The notes: a model not told the origin generated them from the letters alone. A stretch of DNA of 64,000 nt from Nitrospirillum amazonense (GCF_007828045.1 NZ_VITN01000001.1:310001-374000); one strand, 5' to 3'. Counted from the stretch's first letter, positions 16,982-27,000 are shown. Made by a program: numbers and translations.

Positions 16982-18703
16982 TTAGGCGCCCAGTTGCCGC
17001 CCCACCCGCCGGCACGCCAGGATCACACCGGCGGCACCCAGGATGGCGACCAGCGCCATACCCGGATTCAGCATGGGCCGCTGGATCACCTGCACGAAAT
17101 CGCCCGGCAGTCCAACCCCGTACAGCGACACGCTGATCAGGACTTCGGCCGCCGTCACGGCGATGGCCAGCCAGGGCGACAGGGCGTACAGCCCCACCGC
17201 ACCGGCGGCGATCGCCATAAGCGGCATGGCCAGCGTGCCCTGGTGGGTGATGGTCGATCCCGCCTTGAACATCGCCAAGCTCCATACCACCGCGGTCATC
17301 AGGAAAGCCGCCCCGGTGACAAGCACAAATCGGGCGGCGGCGGCTTCCCGCCGGGCGACCAGCAGCACCGCCGGCAAGCCCAGGTAAAAGGCGCCGATAG
17401 GGGCGGAAATCTGAAAGAACAGTTGGCCACGCAACGACGCCGACAGGGCCTGATAACGGGCGGCGTCGCCGGATACAAGGGTGGTGCCCGCCAACCAGAG
17501 CCATCGGGGCATATCCAGCCCGGCGCTGAAAATCTGGAGGAAATTAGACCATTTGGTCTGGATGATCTCGTGCCAGGTCAAGGCGCCGTAGGCGTCCCGC
17601 AGCGTTGCCCAGGTGCCCCGGGGGTCGACCGGCACCGCATCAGCCAGTTGAAACTTCAGTAGCCGGTTGCCCGGTGGGTCGATCAGGGCTTGGAAAGCGA
17701 CCAGGGCAGCATCAGGGCCACGAAGCAGGCCAGCGCCGCCAGGAGGAAACGCCAGTGGGGCACGCGCCCGAACGCCAGGACGGTGAGCGCCAGGGCGATC
17801 AGGATGAAGGCCGTGCCACCATGGCTCAACATGGCTAGGGCGGCGGTGATCCCCGCCAGGGCGCCATGCGGGGCGCTATCACGGATGTCTCGGTAATGGG
17901 GGGACAGCAGCAATGCCGCGGTCATAAGGATGAAGCCCGCGGCGACCAGCTTGGGCCATACGAAAAGCCATGAACGATGGCGATGGAGGAAAAGGCGCAC
18001 GCGACCAGGGCGACGGCGATGGCTCCGCCTTTAGGCGCCAGGCGGAGAGATAGGCCGCCAGTCCCACCAGGAACAGGGCCTGCGCGCCCATGGATGCCAG
18101 CTGATAGATCAGGTCGTGCCGCCATCCCGTCTTGGCCGCCAGGGGGGCCACCTCCAGCTCCAGCCCTGTCTGCAGAGGGGGACGGTCGCTGCTGAGCCAG
18201 TCGCCAACCAGGGGCCGGGGAACATGGCCGCCATAGAGGCCATCGCCGAACAGGCGCGGCAGTTCGTTGTCTATCGGCAAATGATGGGTGAAACGGATGG
18301 CCGCCGCGGCCAGGACATTGGTGAAGCCGCCATAGGCCAAGCCCGTGGCGGCCAGAGCGATGGTGAAGGCGGCCATCAGCGCCATGACGCCGGCCAGCGG
18401 ATCCTGACGCCAGCCGCCCATCCTCCACCAGCCGTCGCGCCAGGCGGCGACGATCAAGGCCAGGGCCGCTGCCAGCATGAAAGCGTGCCCGAAACCGCTG
18501 GATAGGAAATAGGCGCCGAAGGCTACATAGCCGGCCAAGCCGTAACTGGCGCCGGCCAGGATGATCCGGTCCAGCGGCGCCTTGCTCCACTTCGCGCCGA
18601 AGCCCGTGAAGGCCACCGTCGCCGGCAGATAGGTCAGCAGCAATACCAGGGGCGTGAATAATAGTACAAGAAGGACATCAAGGCCCCAATGCGCATCACT
18701 CAT
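16982..18703 (-). pseudogene. polytopic membrane glycosyltransferase-like gene broken by three frameshifts
   Basis: Three consecutive minus-strand frames together read as one membrane protein of roughly 575 aa: 18703 to about 18030, then about 17965, then about 17690, then to 16982. Joined, the breakpoints give AAYLSAWRLK-GGAIAVALVAC, IAIVHGF-FVWPKLVAAGF and ALMLPWSL-FQALIDPPGNRLLKF, all smooth hydrophobic or conserved-looking joins. Each shift is equivalent to loss of one base, and each falls in a short A or T run (cctaaagg, ggcttttcg, gctttcc). The order of hydrophobic segments suggests a GT-C-type or related glycosyltransferase, which would fit use of the lipid-linked sugar made next door. 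It may be a true pseudogene, or an intact gene with homopolymer sequencing errors. Confidence 0.75.
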
Positions 18704-18953
18704 GGTGTCCGCTTTTCACATTCCTGGATATGACTGGCCAGAAAATCCCGGCTATGCATCGTTAAAGGATGCGAAGAATGCAACTATGCATACATCAGGG
18801 TGACCCAGGAATCCATCAGCAAGCGCTGATTTCCGCATGTCGAGGGGTTTACTGCAATTTTACAACGGAAAATGGCCGCATCACGCCGGGGGCGGCGCCG
18901 CGGCATTCATTTGATACTGGCGGAGGCGGCCGCCCCCCTCGGGTGGCGGGCCT

Positions 18954-21191
18954 TTATGGGGCGTCGACGGCAGTCTCGTGCAGACCGCCCACAGCGGACC
19001 ATTCCCCCCAGCCAGCCCCCTGATCCCGGAACACCAGTATCACGGCCTTGCCCATCGCCGCCTGGGGCAACTGGATCTCCAGGCCCGTCCATTGGGTGGA
19101 GAGCATCAGGGAATACCGGGCCAGCTCCGCGCCGGTGGCGGCATCCAGCAACACGATGGCCTGATTCTCGGCGTGCGGGCCGGTCACCACCGGGAAGGCG
19201 AGCCGAGGCTGGCTGGCCATGAACGGCCCAATCCGCAGCTCACCGACATTGCCGTCTGCGCCTCCCCACGACCCATAGACCACATCCCCACCGGGGAGCG
19301 GGCCCGCCGCTGGGTTCTGTCCATCCCGGGCCCAGCCGCCGGACAATTCCGGCGCCGACGGCAAGGGTATGTCGGCGCCCAGGGCCGAAAGCGGCACCAG
19401 CCGCGCGTGGCTTTCCGGAACCATCCTCTCGCCGATCTTGCAGACTCGGTGACCGGGCATCAGGCCATAGGCCTTGATCGGCGCGGTCATTCCACCCTTC
19501 AGGAAGCCCACCCAGCCCACCCGGCCGCTGCGCACCATGGGCATGACGGTGGGCACATCCGGGCGCGGCCAACCGCCGCCGGCATAGCCGACGATCCTGT
19601 TCGCGGCGTCGGTGAAAAGGACACGGGGAACAGCTTCGCGCCGCGTGACATTCCATGCCCAGCCGGTCACCGTCAGGCTGACTTGGTCGCCACGATCCGA
19701 GGATAGCACCTGCATGATATCGATGGCGCCCAGACACTGGTCCGCCGGAGCCGCGGCCAACCACGTCGGCGCCTGGCCCAACAGGCGGTTATCCGGATCG
19801 GCGAAGGACGACAGATGGTGGTCGCGCACGAAGGACAACTGGCTGAGGAGATAATCGTCCTCCGGATAGGCGAGGCGATAGCTCGGCTCGTCCCGAACCT
19901 CGCTGATGAAAGCGTCGCGCACCTTGGCGTTGTTCAGGGCTTGGGGGATTGCCTCCTGCCAGCCGCGCAGCTCTCCCTGAACTCCGCACCAGGCCAGCAG
20001 CGCCACCAGCGCCATGCCGGCCAGCGCCATCCCCACACCCAGGGGATCACGCAGACGCCGCAGGGGCGCCCAATAGAAGATGTGCCCCACCCAGAAAACG
20101 GAAACCGGCGTCAGATAGCGTCCGGAGTAGGCCTGCTCCAGCCCGAAGGTGATGCGGCCCAGGGCGGTCAGCATGGCGGTGCCCAGAACGAACAGGATGA
20201 TGGCCAGCAGGGCGATGCGGGCTGGCGCCTCTTCCCAATTGCGCAGGGTGCGCGCCAGCGCCGCGAGCGTCAGCACCAGGCCCGCCGCGCCCAGCAGGAT
20301 GGACCAGCGGCTACGCGCCGGTTCCACTGCGCCCAGGCAGGTCATGAGGTTACCCAGATAGCCACTGACATAGCCGAGATATTCGATGGGGTGCGTCAGA
20401 GAATAAACGTAGGGCGAGTGCCCCGGCACAGGGTGGAAGTTCAGGAAATAGCTGAACGCCACCCCCACAGCCCACAGCGCGACGGTCAGGACGGCCATGC
20501 GCCCGGCCCGCAGGATCACAGCCATGGGAACCAGCAGGAACGCGGCCAGGATACCGTTGGACAGCGTGTACGTCGCCACTAGCGCCAGGAAGCAGGCCAA
20601 GCCGAGCAGGCCCAGGGACGCCCTGCCCCGCCGCGCCCGCTCAACGAAGCCGCTGAACACCAGGAACGCGGCGGTCGGCGCGGAAACCGCCCCGAAGAAT
20701 TGGACCTGGAAGCCCCACAGGAAATTCTCGCGCTGCGACAGTGAGAACAGCAGGACGGCAGCCACACCCGACAGTCCGAGGAAAACGGCCCGGCTTCTTT
20801 CGATCTTCCTACCCAACACCAAGATGGCTGCCAGGGTCCCCGCCGGTATCAGGATGTTGACGGTCAGATTGACCGCGTTGGTGCAGTTCGCGAGCAGATA
20901 ATCCAGGAAGAAGATCAGCCGCGGAAAGAATATGCGGTGCTCGTTATGCTGACTGAATAGGTCCTTGAACTGCAGATTGCCGTCGGCCAGCCGATGCGTG
21001 TATTGCAGATCGGACCATTGATCCCAGACAAGGGTAGCGCTTCCAAAGCGAACCACCGCCAGGATCGTCGTGGAAACGACGACGGCGGCAAGAACTAGAA
21101 GCGCCGCCACAATAAAGGACCGAATCACGAACCCAACACCCGCTGCCTTCATGGAATATCCCCGACGAAGACCGCTCGCCATGACTGACAT
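18954..21191 (-). CDS. 745-aa polytopic membrane protein with C-terminal soluble domain
   Basis: I do not recognise the family with certainty. The ATG at 21191 is chosen because AGGCGGA lies 7 nt upstream; the frame is open for 50 further codons with no ribosome site. Residues about 20-460 hold roughly ten membrane segments with an early loop TLVWDQWSDLQYTHRLADGN and QHNEHRIFFPRLIFF, a layout seen in GT-C-like membrane proteins whose first loop carries acidic residues and His. The C-terminal ~280 residues are soluble and beta-rich (VSLTVTGWAWNVTRRE, LRIGPFMASQPRLAFPVV, GLEIQLPQAAMGKAVILVFRD), resembling a carbohydrate-binding fold. It shares strand with the broken gene at 16982-18703 and may serve the same glycan pathway. 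Confidence 0.7.
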   Translation of the reverse strand: MSVMASGLRRGYSMKAAGVGFVIRSFIVAALLVLAAVVVSTTILAVVRFGSATLVWDQWSDLQYTHRLADGNLQFKDLFSQHNEHRIFFPRLIFFLDYLLANCTNAVNLTVNILIPAGTLAAILVLGRKIERSRAVFLGLSGVAAVLLFSLSQRENFLWGFQVQFFGAVSAPTAAFLVFSGFVERARRGRASLGLLGLACFLALVATYTLSNGILAAFLLVPMAVILRAGRMAVLTVALWAVGVAFSYFLNFHPVPGHSPYVYSLTHPIEYLGYVSGYLGNLMTCLGAVEPARSRWSILLGAAGLVLTLAALARTLRNWEEAPARIALLAIILFVLGTAMLTALGRITFGLEQAYSGRYLTPVSVFWVGHIFYWAPLRRLRDPLGVGMALAGMALVALLAWCGVQGELRGWQEAIPQALNNAKVRDAFISEVRDEPSYRLAYPEDDYLLSQLSFVRDHHLSSFADPDNRLLGQAPTWLAAAPADQCLGAIDIMQVLSSDRGDQVSLTVTGWAWNVTRREAVPRVLFTDAANRIVGYAGGGWPRPDVPTVMPMVRSGRVGWVGFLKGGMTAPIKAYGLMPGHRVCKIGERMVPESHARLVPLSALGADIPLPSAPELSGGWARDGQNPAAGPLPGGDVVYGSWGGADGNVGELRIGPFMASQPRLAFPVVTGPHAENQAIVLLDAATGAELARYSLMLSTQWTGLEIQLPQAAMGKAVILVFRDQGAGWGEWSAVGGLHETAVDAP

Positions 21192-21341
21192 ATTTAATTC
21201 CGCCTGGGTGCTGGAACCGATAAACGCGGCCAACTTATCCAACACGCTGTCACAAAGTTCAAGCGCAGCGCGCCCTGGATGCACGCGCGGAGCACCCCGG
21301 CAGGGGAAGAGATGGCCGGACCGGTGCCGGGGTGGGCGCAT

Positions 21342-21517
21342 CCTTACCCCTTGGGGGACGGTTTTTGGGGGTGCCCGTTTCCCTATTCTTACCGGCGGGG
21401 GGCGAGTCGCCCGTGGACAACCGACATTGTCCGGGACAGCCGGGCTTCCTTACGGGCCGGGGGCGTGCGACTCCCTGCGTTCGCGTCATTCATCCCCCAA
21501 TCCTTACCGCCTGGGGG
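21342..21517 (+). repeat. iteron group 1 (four forward copies)
   Basis: Forward copies start at 21342, 21387, 21448 and 21502, with 45, 61 and 54 bp between starts. The best copy is CCTTACCGCCTGGGGG at 21502. All keep CTTAC and the G run, while the five middle bases vary. Confidence 0.8.
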
Positions 21518-21662
21518 CGTGCCATCCCCGGAGTCGCGCCCTGACGGGGCATCGGGTCAATCCGGGCTCCACCTTCATAGGAGTTCATAAGGATTCCAGA
21601 GGGTTCACCCTCCTTCCCCGGCCTCGTTCGGCGACCAGACAGCCCTGGAGGGACCTTCCCCG

Positions 21663-21762
21663 CCCCCAGGCGGTAAGGATAATCCCTGGATGACCTCCCT
21701 AAGGAGTAAGGATGACGGCCCTCCCCGCCCCCAGGCGGTAAGGTTTTCCCCAGGCGGTAAGG
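21663..21762 (-). repeat. iteron group 2 (three reverse copies)
   Basis: Reverse copies CCCCCAGGCGGTAAGG at 21663 and 21728, and a copy at 21747 that has TCCCC in place of the five Cs. The middle bases are identical in all three, so this group looks recently duplicated. Confidence 0.8.
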
Positions 21763-21986
21763 ATGGCGGGGCGCCGCCCTTTCGGAAGCGCCGCTCCTGA
21801 TTCGGCCACAAGTAGCGACGCCCATCCTTACCTGACGAGTCGCGGCCCCATTGGGCACCCCTTGCCCATCGACGGCCTTGTCGGCCTTTTTGATCCCCAA
21901 ATAATGGGTTGTTTTTAGGTGTTCCCTTTCAAAAAGGATTCTAGGACGCGCAAGCCCTGGCAAGCTCTGGGTTTTTGGGGCCCTAT

Positions 21987-22084
21987 GCTTACCAGCCGGG
22001 GGCGGCATCCCTACGGGTGGGGGCGAGTCGGCTATCGCCCCAGGGCGTAAGGGTCGGGTCCCATTTCGCCCCCAGGGAGTAAGG
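21987..22084. repeat. iteron group 3 (two forward, two reverse copies)
   Basis: Forward copies at 21987 and 22008 face reverse copies at 22037 and 22069, each with one or two changes from the consensus. They end 93 bp before the rep start codon, so initiator binding here could also repress its own promoter. Confidence 0.75.
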
Positions 22085-22176
22085 AGTTGGCAAATCAGGG
22101 CTTTCCACCCTTTCCTTACTTGCGATCCATGTAAGGAAGACCCTACAGTGCCGCCATTCGTTCACAGGATGATGGC

Positions 22177-23547
22177 ATGCCGCGCAAAAGCGATAAACCG
22201 GTCTTGAGGCCCTCGGTTTCCATGCCGGCGGGGCCTGCGGCTGACCGCTTGGTGTCGCCCACAATGGCCACGACCAGGGATGCCCTCATGCCCTATCGGC
22301 CACAGGACGTGGCGGGACCGGGCATCGTCATCGACATGGACGGCGGCATGGACACCTCCGTCCCGGTGCTGGCGGAGGAGAACGCGCTGGGCCTGACGGC
22401 CAAGGTGGCGGCGGCGACGTTCGAGCGGGATGGCTACAAGCATCTGATCAAGGCGGCGGAGGCGGTCTACTCCTACCCCGCCAACGGCTCACGCCTGTCC
22501 CTGCCGGCGCAGAAGATGCTGAACTTCATGATCCACCTGGCCGGCAGCCAGAACTTCGCCAACAAGCTCTACCGCCTGCCCAAGAAGGTCGTGCGCGGCA
22601 ACCACAAGGGCAACGAGCGCATCTTCGACGCGGTGAAGGAGATCTACGAGTCCAGCCTGGTGGTCATCGGCCCCTTCCGCGGCCGCCGGTCCCGCGCCGA
22701 GCTGCGCATCCTCAGCAGTTACGTCCGGCCGGAGGAGGAGATCGAGAGCGACAGCGCCGACATCCACTTCCAGTTCACCGACGCCTTCCTGGAACTGCAG
22801 CGTGCGTCCAAGCTGTGGGCGCGGCTATCGGGCCCAGCCATGGTGAAGGTCACCAGCACCTACGCGCTGAAACTCTATGAGATCGGCATGCAGCGCTACC
22901 AGATGGACTTTCCCTCCCTGGCGCTGGACATCGATACCCTGCGCCGCCTGCTGAACGTGCCGGAGGGGGCGTACAAGGACTTCGGCATTCTCCGCACCCG
23001 CACCATCGACCGCGCCATCGCCGAGGTGAACCAGCTGGCGCCCTTCCGCGTGGAAATGCCGGAGGCCAAGATGGTGCGCCGGGGCCGCAAGGTGGAGGAG
23101 GTCACGCTGGACTTCTTCGCCAAGGACGAGGATGAGGTGGCCGACACCTTCCTGGAACGGGAACGGCACAGTGTGGGCCGCCGGGCACGGCGCATCGGCA
23201 AGGTGGAGAAGCTGGAGCCGGCAGTGGTCGAGGCCACGCCCCTGCCCGACGCCGACGATGCCAACGCCCTGTGGGCCGCCGCCCGCCACGCGCTGCTGGC
23301 CAAGAACGTCCCCGCCCCCCTGCTGCGCGACCTGGAGGTGGAGCGCATCGAGGAGACGGCGCGGGGCGAACGCCGGCTGGTGCTGGTGGCCGGCCATCCC
23401 GCCACGGCGCAGACGGCCCGCATGAACCATGAGCCCAGCATCCGTAGCGTCCTGGTTTCGCTGACCTCTGGGTCCATCACCGGGGTGGAGATCGTCGCGC
23501 CCCCGCGCCGTAAGGATAAGGCTGCCGACCCTGCCCCCGTGGCGTAA
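22177..23547 (+). CDS. repA: Rep_3-type plasmid/chromid replication initiator
   Basis: A 456-aa initiator. The central region has the two winged-helix layout of Rep_3 proteins (RepE/Pi/RepA type): first domain about 85-215 (LPAQKMLNFMIHLAGSQNFANK, ELRILSSYVRPEEEIE), second about 215-320 (SKLWARLSGPAMVKVTSTYALKLYEIG, LRRLLNVPEGAYKDFGILRTRTIDRAIAEVNQ). These bind iterons and open the origin. The N-terminal ~80 residues and the C-terminal ~130 are extra relative to small plasmid Rep proteins, as is common in large alphaproteobacterial replicons. Two further iteron-like copies (23500 and 23534) lie inside the 3' end of the gene. ATG at 22177; an in-frame ATG at 22264 is an alternative. It is followed by parS, parA and parB. 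Confidence 0.88.
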   Translation: MPRKSDKPVLRPSVSMPAGPAADRLVSPTMATTRDALMPYRPQDVAGPGIVIDMDGGMDTSVPVLAEENALGLTAKVAAATFERDGYKHLIKAAEAVYSYPANGSRLSLPAQKMLNFMIHLAGSQNFANKLYRLPKKVVRGNHKGNERIFDAVKEIYESSLVVIGPFRGRRSRAELRILSSYVRPEEEIESDSADIHFQFTDAFLELQRASKLWARLSGPAMVKVTSTYALKLYEIGMQRYQMDFPSLALDIDTLRRLLNVPEGAYKDFGILRTRTIDRAIAEVNQLAPFRVEMPEAKMVRRGRKVEEVTLDFFAKDEDEVADTFLERERHSVGRRARRIGKVEKLEPAVVEATPLPDADDANALWAAARHALLAKNVPAPLLRDLEVERIEETARGERRLVLVAGHPATAQTARMNHEPSIRSVLVSLTSGSITGVEIVAPPRRKDKAADPAPVA

Positions 23548-23549
23548 GG
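23500..23549 (-). repeat. two iteron-like copies at the 3' end of repA
   Basis: CCCCCGCGCCGTAAGG at 23500 and CCCCCGTGGCGTAAGG at 23534, 34 bp apart, both in reverse orientation. They overlap the last codons of repA and lie just before the parS site. Confidence 0.7.
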
Positions 23550-23579
23550 ATGTGATCGCGTCGATCATTGCGACACGGT

Positions 23580-23597
23580 GGTTGCGACGTCGCAACC
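23580..23597. other. parS: parS centromere site
   Basis: A perfect 18-bp palindrome, GGTTGCGACGTCGCAACC, between repA and parA. Its core TTGCGACGTCGCAA recurs at 25536 and 30567, with a one-base variant at 43831. Position next to parAB and the recurrence make it the ParB-binding site. It differs from the usual chromosomal parS, which has a CACGTG centre. Confidence 0.85.
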
Positions 23598-23702
23598 GAG
23601 TTCGTGATGTTGACGCAACACAACGGATCATGTTGACGTTATCGGCCAGGCGACATTATTCTTGGGCCCAACATCTTGGGGCTCAAAACGGAAGGGACGG
23701 CC

Positions 23703-24689
23703 ATGGATGGCGCCGCATTGCGGATCGCGCGGGAAGCGCGTGGTGAAACCCAGCAGACCTTCGCCGACTGGCTGAACGCCAGCCTGGGCCGCAAATACGA
23801 TAAGGGCCGCGTCAGCCGCTGGGAAACCGGCGGGGAGAAGATCCCCCAGGCGGTCATCGACCTGCTGACCCCCCGCCGCCGTGCCCGCCAGACGGCCACC
23901 ATCATCGCCCTGTCCAATCAAAAGGGCGGCGTGGGCAAGACCAGCGCCTCGGTCAACATTTGCGCCGCCCTGGCGGCCTTGGGCCAGCGGGTGCTGTTGG
24001 TGGATGCCGACCCACAGGCCAGCGCCACGGTGCACCTGGGCATCAGCCAGGCCGACATGTCGGAGGCGGGCAAGACCACCTATCACGTCATGCTGAAGGA
24101 CCAGGCGACGGGCCAGGCGGCCGTGCCGGTGTGCGACGGCCGCTTCCACCTGCTGCCCAGCACCATCCTGCTGTCGGCGGCGGAGACGGAGCTGATCGCC
24201 GAGCCCATGGGCACCCTGGTGCTGCGGGAGCGGTTGGCCATGGTGCGCCGGGCCTATGACTACATCCTGATCGACTGCCCGCCCCACCTGGGCATGCTGA
24301 CCCTGAACGCCCTGGCGGCGGCCGATGGCGTGCTGATTCCCGTGCAGACGGAGATGCTGGCCCTCATGGGCGTGCCCCTGCTGCTGGACACCATCAGCAA
24401 GGTGCGGCGGCGCGGCAACCCGGACCTCAGCGTCATCGGCATCCTGCCCACCATGTTCACCGCCCGCCACACCCAGGACCGCGCCACCCTGGCGGACCTG
24501 GAAGCCCGGTTCGGCGGCGCCATCCGCATCTTCACCCCCGTGCCGCGCGCCACCATCTTCCCCCAGTCCGTGGCCGCCGGGCAGCCCACCATCGATGTGG
24601 CATCGGACCCTGCAACCGTGGCACCTTTCCGCGAGGTTGCCCAAGCCCTGCTTGAGGCGGATGGAGAGGACGTCGCCCATGTCGCGTAA
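23703..24689 (+). CDS. parA: ParA partition ATPase with N-terminal HTH
   Basis: A 328-aa ParA. Residues 1-55 form an XRE-like helix-turn-helix (RIAREARGETQQTFADWLNA, GRVSRWETGGEKIP), as in ParA proteins that also repress their own operon. The deviant Walker A box is KGGVGKT at 74-80, followed by LLVDADPQASAT and the Walker B-like YILIDCPPHLGMLTLNAL. It uses ATP to separate replicon copies with ParB bound at parS. ATG at 23703 is chosen because AAGGGA lies 9 nt upstream; a frame start at 23676 lacks a ribosome site. The 3' end overlaps parB by 11 bp. Confidence 0.95.
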   Translation: MDGAALRIAREARGETQQTFADWLNASLGRKYDKGRVSRWETGGEKIPQAVIDLLTPRRRARQTATIIALSNQKGGVGKTSASVNICAALAALGQRVLLVDADPQASATVHLGISQADMSEAGKTTYHVMLKDQATGQAAVPVCDGRFHLLPSTILLSAAETELIAEPMGTLVLRERLAMVRRAYDYILIDCPPHLGMLTLNALAAADGVLIPVQTEMLALMGVPLLLDTISKVRRRGNPDLSVIGILPTMFTARHTQDRATLADLEARFGGAIRIFTPVPRATIFPQSVAAGQPTIDVASDPATVAPFREVAQALLEADGEDVAHVA

Positions 24690-25536
24690 ACTGGCCCGCA
24701 GCAATCCCGCCCTGGCGGCGACGGCGGCCAGCCTGTTGCCCGCCACGGCCAAGCCGCTGAACAAGCTGTACGGCACGTCGGAGGATTTTCCGGAACTGGT
24801 GGAACTGGACCTGGACCAGGTGCACCCCAACCCGGACCAGCCGCGTCGCCATTTCGATGAGGCGGCGCTGCGCGAGCTGGCCGACAGCATTGGCGCCCAG
24901 GGCCTGATCCAGCCCATCGTCGTGCGCAAGCGGGCGGAGGGCGGCTACCTGATCGCCGCCGGTGAACGCCGCTGGCGCGCCCACCGCCTGCTGGGCAAGG
25001 CCACGATCTTCGCCATCGTGACCCAGGGTGGGGTCGATGAGATCGCGCTGATCGAAAACCTGCAGCGCCAGGACCTGGACACGCTGGAGGTGGCCTGGGG
25101 CCTGAGCCGCCTGGGGGAGACCCATCGCTACACCCAGGACCAGCTGGCCGGCGCCGTGGGGCTCAGCAAGTCCGAAGTTTCGCGCCTGCTGGCCCTGGTG
25201 CGCCTGCCGGACAGTATCCTGGCGGAATATCCCGAGTACCGCGACCAGGTGAGCAAGAGCCACCTGTTCATCCTGGCGGATGCCGAGGATGACGCCGCCC
25301 GCCATCGCCTGTGGGGGTTGATCAAGGGGGGCGCCACCATCAAGGCCTTGCGCGCCGCCAACAAGCCGGCCGAGGCGGCTGTGCCGGCGCCCAAGGTGAC
25401 CCCGGCCGCCGGCCGCCTGATCACGCGCATGGAGCGGGACTTGGCGCAGGTGTCGGCCGGCCCCAACGGCCTGGCGGCCAAGGACCGTGAGCGGCTGGAG
25501 AAGCTGCGCCAGCGGCTGGACGAAATCCTCCGCTAA
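24679..25536 (+). CDS. parB: ParB partition protein
   Basis: A 285-aa ParB. The N-terminal CTPase/ParB fold has [20 protein letters not shown] and the signature [13 protein letters not shown], then [20 protein letters not shown]. The central helix-turn-helix is [27 protein letters not shown], which reads parS. The C-terminal part ([17 protein letters not shown]) would be the dimerisation segment. The ATG at 24679 lies 8 nt after GGAGAGGA and inside the end of parA, so the two are coupled. The stop codon overlaps that of the convergent CLC gene by 4 bp, and a second parS begins at the last base of parB. Confidence 0.95.
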   Translation: MSRKLARSNPALAATAASLLPATAKPLNKLYGTSEDFPELVELDLDQVHPNPDQPRRHFDEAALRELADSIGAQGLIQPIVVRKRAEGGYLIAAGERRWRAHRLLGKATIFAIVTQGGVDEIALIENLQRQDLDTLEVAWGLSRLGETHRYTQDQLAGAVGLSKSEVSRLLALVRLPDSILAEYPEYRDQVSKSHLFILADAEDDAARHRLWGLIKGGATIKALRAANKPAEAAVPAPKVTPAAGRLITRMERDLAQVSAGPNGLAAKDRERLEKLRQRLDEILR

Positions 25537-26915
25537 TTGCGACGTCGCAATCGGCGCTTCAGCAGCACCCGGATTTGACGATGCAGGGTGAGGGGGGCTG
25601 GCGGCAGGTCGCGCGCCTGCCGCAACGTGCCCCCAGGCGGTAAGGATGAGGCCAGTCGAGCCTTGGGTACGCTGATGCGCTGTGACAGGTAGATGCCGGA
25701 GTGGCCGCTGAAGGCGTAGGCGACGAAGCAGGCGACGGCGATGTAAGGGGTGTGCGCGGCGCCGAACAACTCTATCCCCATCAGGGTGCAAGCCAGGGGC
25801 GTGTTGGCCGCGGCGGCGAACAACCCCACGAAGCCCAGGCCGGCCAGCAGGTCCGTTGGGGCATCCATTATGCCCGCCAAGGCGTGGCCCAAGGCGGCAC
25901 CGATGAAAAACAGCGGCGTAACCTCGCCACCCTTGAAGCCCGTGGCCAGCGTGGTGATGGTGAACAGCGCCTTCCACAGCCAACTGAACGGGTGATAGGG
26001 CGCGGCCTGGAATAGGCCGGGCAGGGTGATCGCTCCCGGATCGGCCGACCAGACGCCCAGACCCAGATAGTCGCGCGTGCCCAGGATGTGGACATAGGCG
26101 ATCAGCAGCAGGCCGCCCAGGACGGGCCGTAGCAGGGGCTGGGGGCAGAGGCGGCGCACCAGCGCCGCCGCGCTGTGCGAGACCTCGGAAAAGACCAGGC
26201 CGCCCAGGCCGAAGATCACCGCCGCCAGGGTCACCTTGGCCAGCAGCCAGCCTTGCAGGTGAAAACCGCCATTGCCGATGGCGATGATGTAGGCCGTATG
26301 CTCGATGCCCCAGGCGTGGCAGGTCCAGTCGCCGACCAAGGCCGCGATCAGGCAGGGCAGTAGCGCCTCATAGCGCACCTGACCCAAGCTCAGCACCTCC
26401 AGCGCGAAGATGGCGCCGGCGATGGGCGTGCCAAACACCGCGCCAAATCCGGCGGCCACGCCGGCCATCAGTACCAGGCGGCTATCGGCGGGGGAGAGTT
26501 TCATCAGGCGGGTAAAGCCGCTGGCCAGGCTGCCACCCAGTTGCACCGCCGTGCCCTCGCGGCCCGCTGAGCCGCCGAAGAGGTGGGTGACGACGGTGGC
26601 GGCCAGGATCAGCGGCGCCATGCGCAGGGGCACGCCGGCGCCGGGTTCGTGGATCTGGTCCACGATCAGGTTGTTGCCGCCGTCGGCCCGACCGCCGAAA
26701 CGGCTATAGACCCAGACGATGGCGATGCCGGCCAAGGGCAGGGCGTAAAGCAGGGCGGGGTGGTCGAAGCGGGCCTGGGTGGCCCGGTCCAGACCCCACA
26801 GGAATAGGGCGCAGGCGCTGCCGATCAGGGCGGCGACGGGGGCTGTCAGGCATAGCCATTTCAACAGGGCGCGCGTCTGCGCGGCCCACGAGGCCAACAG
26901 GCGACGGGGGATCAT
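25533..26915 (-). CDS. clcF: CLC-F type fluoride/proton antiporter
   Basis: A 460-aa polytopic CLC transporter. The selectivity region reads [26 protein letters not shown] in place of the chloride-type GREGP marks the fluoride-exporting CLC-F branch. Other CLC features are [19 protein letters not shown] and [22 protein letters not shown]. It would export fluoride in exchange for protons. The start is set at ATG 26915 because the upstream in-frame ATG at 27011 lies inside the conserved 3' part of a fluoride riboswitch. The last ~40 residues are Arg-rich and are partly encoded by an iteron-like motif (25630-25645) and by parS (25536-25551). It converges with parB. Confidence 0.9.
   Translation of the reverse strand: MIPRRLLASWAAQTRALLKWLCLTAPVAALIGSACALFLWGLDRATQARFDHPALLYALPLAGIAIVWVYSRFGGRADGGNNLIVDQIHEPGAGVPLRMAPLILAATVVTHLFGGSAGREGTAVQLGGSLASGFTRLMKLSPADSRLVLMAGVAAGFGAVFGTPIAGAIFALEVLSLGQVRYEALLPCLIAALVGDWTCHAWGIEHTAYIIAIGNGGFHLQGWLLAKVTLAAVIFGLGGLVFSEVSHSAAALVRRLCPQPLLRPVLGGLLLIAYVHILGTRDYLGLGVWSADPGAITLPGLFQAAPYHPFSWLWKALFTITTLATGFKGGEVTPLFFIGAALGHALAGIMDAPTDLLAGLGFVGLFAAAANTPLACTLMGIELFGAAHTPYIAVACFVAYAFSGHSGIYLSQRISVPKARLASSLPPGGTLRQARDLPPAPLTLHRQIRVLLKRRLRRRN
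25536..25551. other. second parS-type palindrome
   Basis: ATTGCGACGTCGCAAT, a perfect 16-bp palindrome with the same core as the site at 23580. It starts at the last base of parB and lies inside the C-terminal codons of the CLC-F gene. Confidence 0.8.
25630..25645 (-). repeat. iteron-like motif inside the CLC-F gene
   Basis: CCCCCAGGCGGTAAGG, identical to the group 2 iterons at 21663 and 21728. On the coding strand it encodes SLPPGG near the CLC-F C-terminus, past the last membrane segment. Confidence 0.7.
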
Positions 26916-27000
26916 GGAGAGGAACCCGGAGCTGATGAAGTAAGGATAGGGCGCGGACACTGCGGACAGACTCCAACCATCAGGTGGCGAAACACCGAAG

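Larger units (their letters stand above)
21192..22176. other. oriV: replication origin region with iterons
   Basis: This 985-bp gene-free stretch directly precedes the Rep initiator gene and holds at least 11 copies of a 16-bp motif, CCTTAC-N5-GGGGG, in both orientations. Forward copies lie at 21342, 21387, 21448, 21502, 21987 and 22008; reverse copies at 21663, 21728, 21747, 22037 and 22069. Partial copies occur at about 21705, 21824 and as an inverted pair at 22112-22137 next to the rep start. An AT-richer section at 21880-21960 is a candidate for strand opening. Iterons beside a Rep_3-type gene are the usual arrangement of such origins. No convincing DnaA box was seen. Confidence 0.85.

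Noticed and set aside
21342-22084. Repeats at the origin as a CRISPR array
   Set aside because: Copies are in both orientations with irregular spacing, and they precede a Rep gene, so they are iterons.
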